Source: Pseudomonas sp. (GTDB taxonomy: Bacteria > Pseudomonadota > Gammaproteobacteria > Pseudomonadales > Pseudomonadaceae). From it: 5,402 bases of DNA. The translations under genes and the position numbers were made by a program. The notes beneath the pieces were generated by a model. The model worked only from the letters and a program-made list of their open reading frames with translations. It was not told the origin of the DNA and ran no database searches. Where the stretch lies: the NCBI GenBank assembly GCA_003527165.1, contig DPSI01000382.1, positions 1 through 5,402 of the forward strand, written 5' to 3'. Below are positions 4,967 to 5,402 of this stretch, piece by piece (positions within the stretch are counted from its first letter, which is position 1; each line of letters opens with the position of its first letter).

Positions 4967-5402
4967 ATGTCCGAAGCTCGCCAGATCCTCGTTACCAGTG
5001 CCCTGCCCTACGCCAACGGTTCGATCCACCTTGGCCATATGCTCGAGTACATCCAGACGGATATGTGGGTGCGCTTCCAGAAACTGCGCGGCAACCAATG
5101 CGTCTATGTCTGCGCCGACGACGCCCATGGCTCGGCCATTATGCTGCGCGCCGAGAAGGAAGGCATCACCCCGGAACAGCTGATCGCCAATGTGCAGGCT
5201 GAGCACAGCGCCGACTTCGCCGACTTCCTGGTGAATTTCGACAACTTCCATTCGACCCATTCGGAAGAAAACCGCGAGCTGTCCGAGCTGATTTACACCC
5301 GCCTGCACGAAGCCGGACACATCGCCACGCGCTCGGTCACCCAGTATTTCGACCCGGAAAAAGGGATGTTCCTCGCCGACCGCTTTATCAAAGGCACCTG
5401 CC
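4967..5402 (+). CDS. metG: methionyl-tRNA synthetase MetG, N-terminal part
   Basis: Class I aminoacyl-tRNA synthetase charging tRNA-Met (initiator and elongator) with methionine using ATP, in the cytoplasm. Only the first 145 residues are inside the window; the frame is open to the right edge. The start reads [19 protein letters not shown] and continues to the HIGH-type ATP-binding motif HLGH (21-24). The block [15 protein letters not shown] (50-64) is a conserved part of the Rossmann catalytic fold, and the connective domain begins near 115. The last full codon is Cys145 in FIKGTC, the first cysteine of the zinc-binding knuckle, so the KMSKS loop and anticodon domain lie outside. No proper Shine-Dalgarno is seen before the ATG (CTGCAGATTTCCCA), yet the alignment with remembered Pseudomonas MetG begins exactly here. 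It is divergent from apbC. Confidence 0.98.
   Translation, partial: MSEARQILVTSALPYANGSIHLGHMLEYIQTDMWVRFQKLRGNQCVYVCADDAHGSAIMLRAEKEGITPEQLIANVQAEHSADFADFLVNFDNFHSTHSEENRELSELIYTRLHEAGHIATRSVTQYFDPEKGMFLADRFIKGTC

Noticed and set aside
4105..5202. 365-codon plus-strand frame opposite apbC and into metG
   Set aside because: It overlaps two certain genes, crosses their promoter region, and its composition (rich in Arg, His and Gly) is typical of an antisense shadow.

Overview
The window reads as ordinary chromosomal DNA of a gammaproteobacterium of the Pseudomonas group (Pseudomonas or Stutzerimonas). The basis is its high GC content and GC-rich codon choice, plus protein sequences that match from memory the Pseudomonas forms of SodB (193 aa), Dcd (188 aa), a CspA-family protein (69 aa), ApbC/Mrp (364 aa) and MetG. 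There is no sign of phage, transposon, CRISPR array, tRNA, rRNA or attachment site. Nearly all coding space is housekeeping.

Layout: (1) 1-560, 3' part of a LysE/ArgO-type amino-acid exporter (+), running in from the left. (2) 561-923, a 363-bp gene-free stretch with a possible terminator, an extended -10 promoter and a densely self-complementary segment that could be a structured leader or small RNA. (3) 924-1505, sodB, iron superoxide dismutase (+), closed by a strong terminator. (4) 1687-2370, a short-chain dehydrogenase/reductase (+), convergent with (5) dcd, dCTP deaminase (-, 2467-3033). (6) 3034-3355, divergent control region between dcd and a cold-shock gene. (7) 3356-3565, CspA-family gene (+), whose leader carries several sequences complementary to its own ribosome binding site. 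(8) 3581-3610, a two-way terminator. (9) apbC/mrp, Fe-S cluster carrier ATPase (-, 3679-4773). (10) 4774-4966, divergent control region. (11) metG, methionyl-tRNA synthetase (+), 5' part only, running off the right end just at its first zinc-binding cysteine.

The genes form single transcription units in alternating orientation rather than one operon: divergent pairs (dcd/csp, apbC/metG) and convergent pairs (SDR/dcd, csp/apbC) separated by hairpins. Functions are loosely linked at most: oxidative-stress defence and Fe-S assembly, nucleotide supply (dUTP for dTMP), RNA chaperoning and translation. I found no new protein system. The signals most worth a second look are RNA-level: the structured stretch ahead of sodB and the anti-Shine-Dalgarno repeats ahead of the cold-shock gene.
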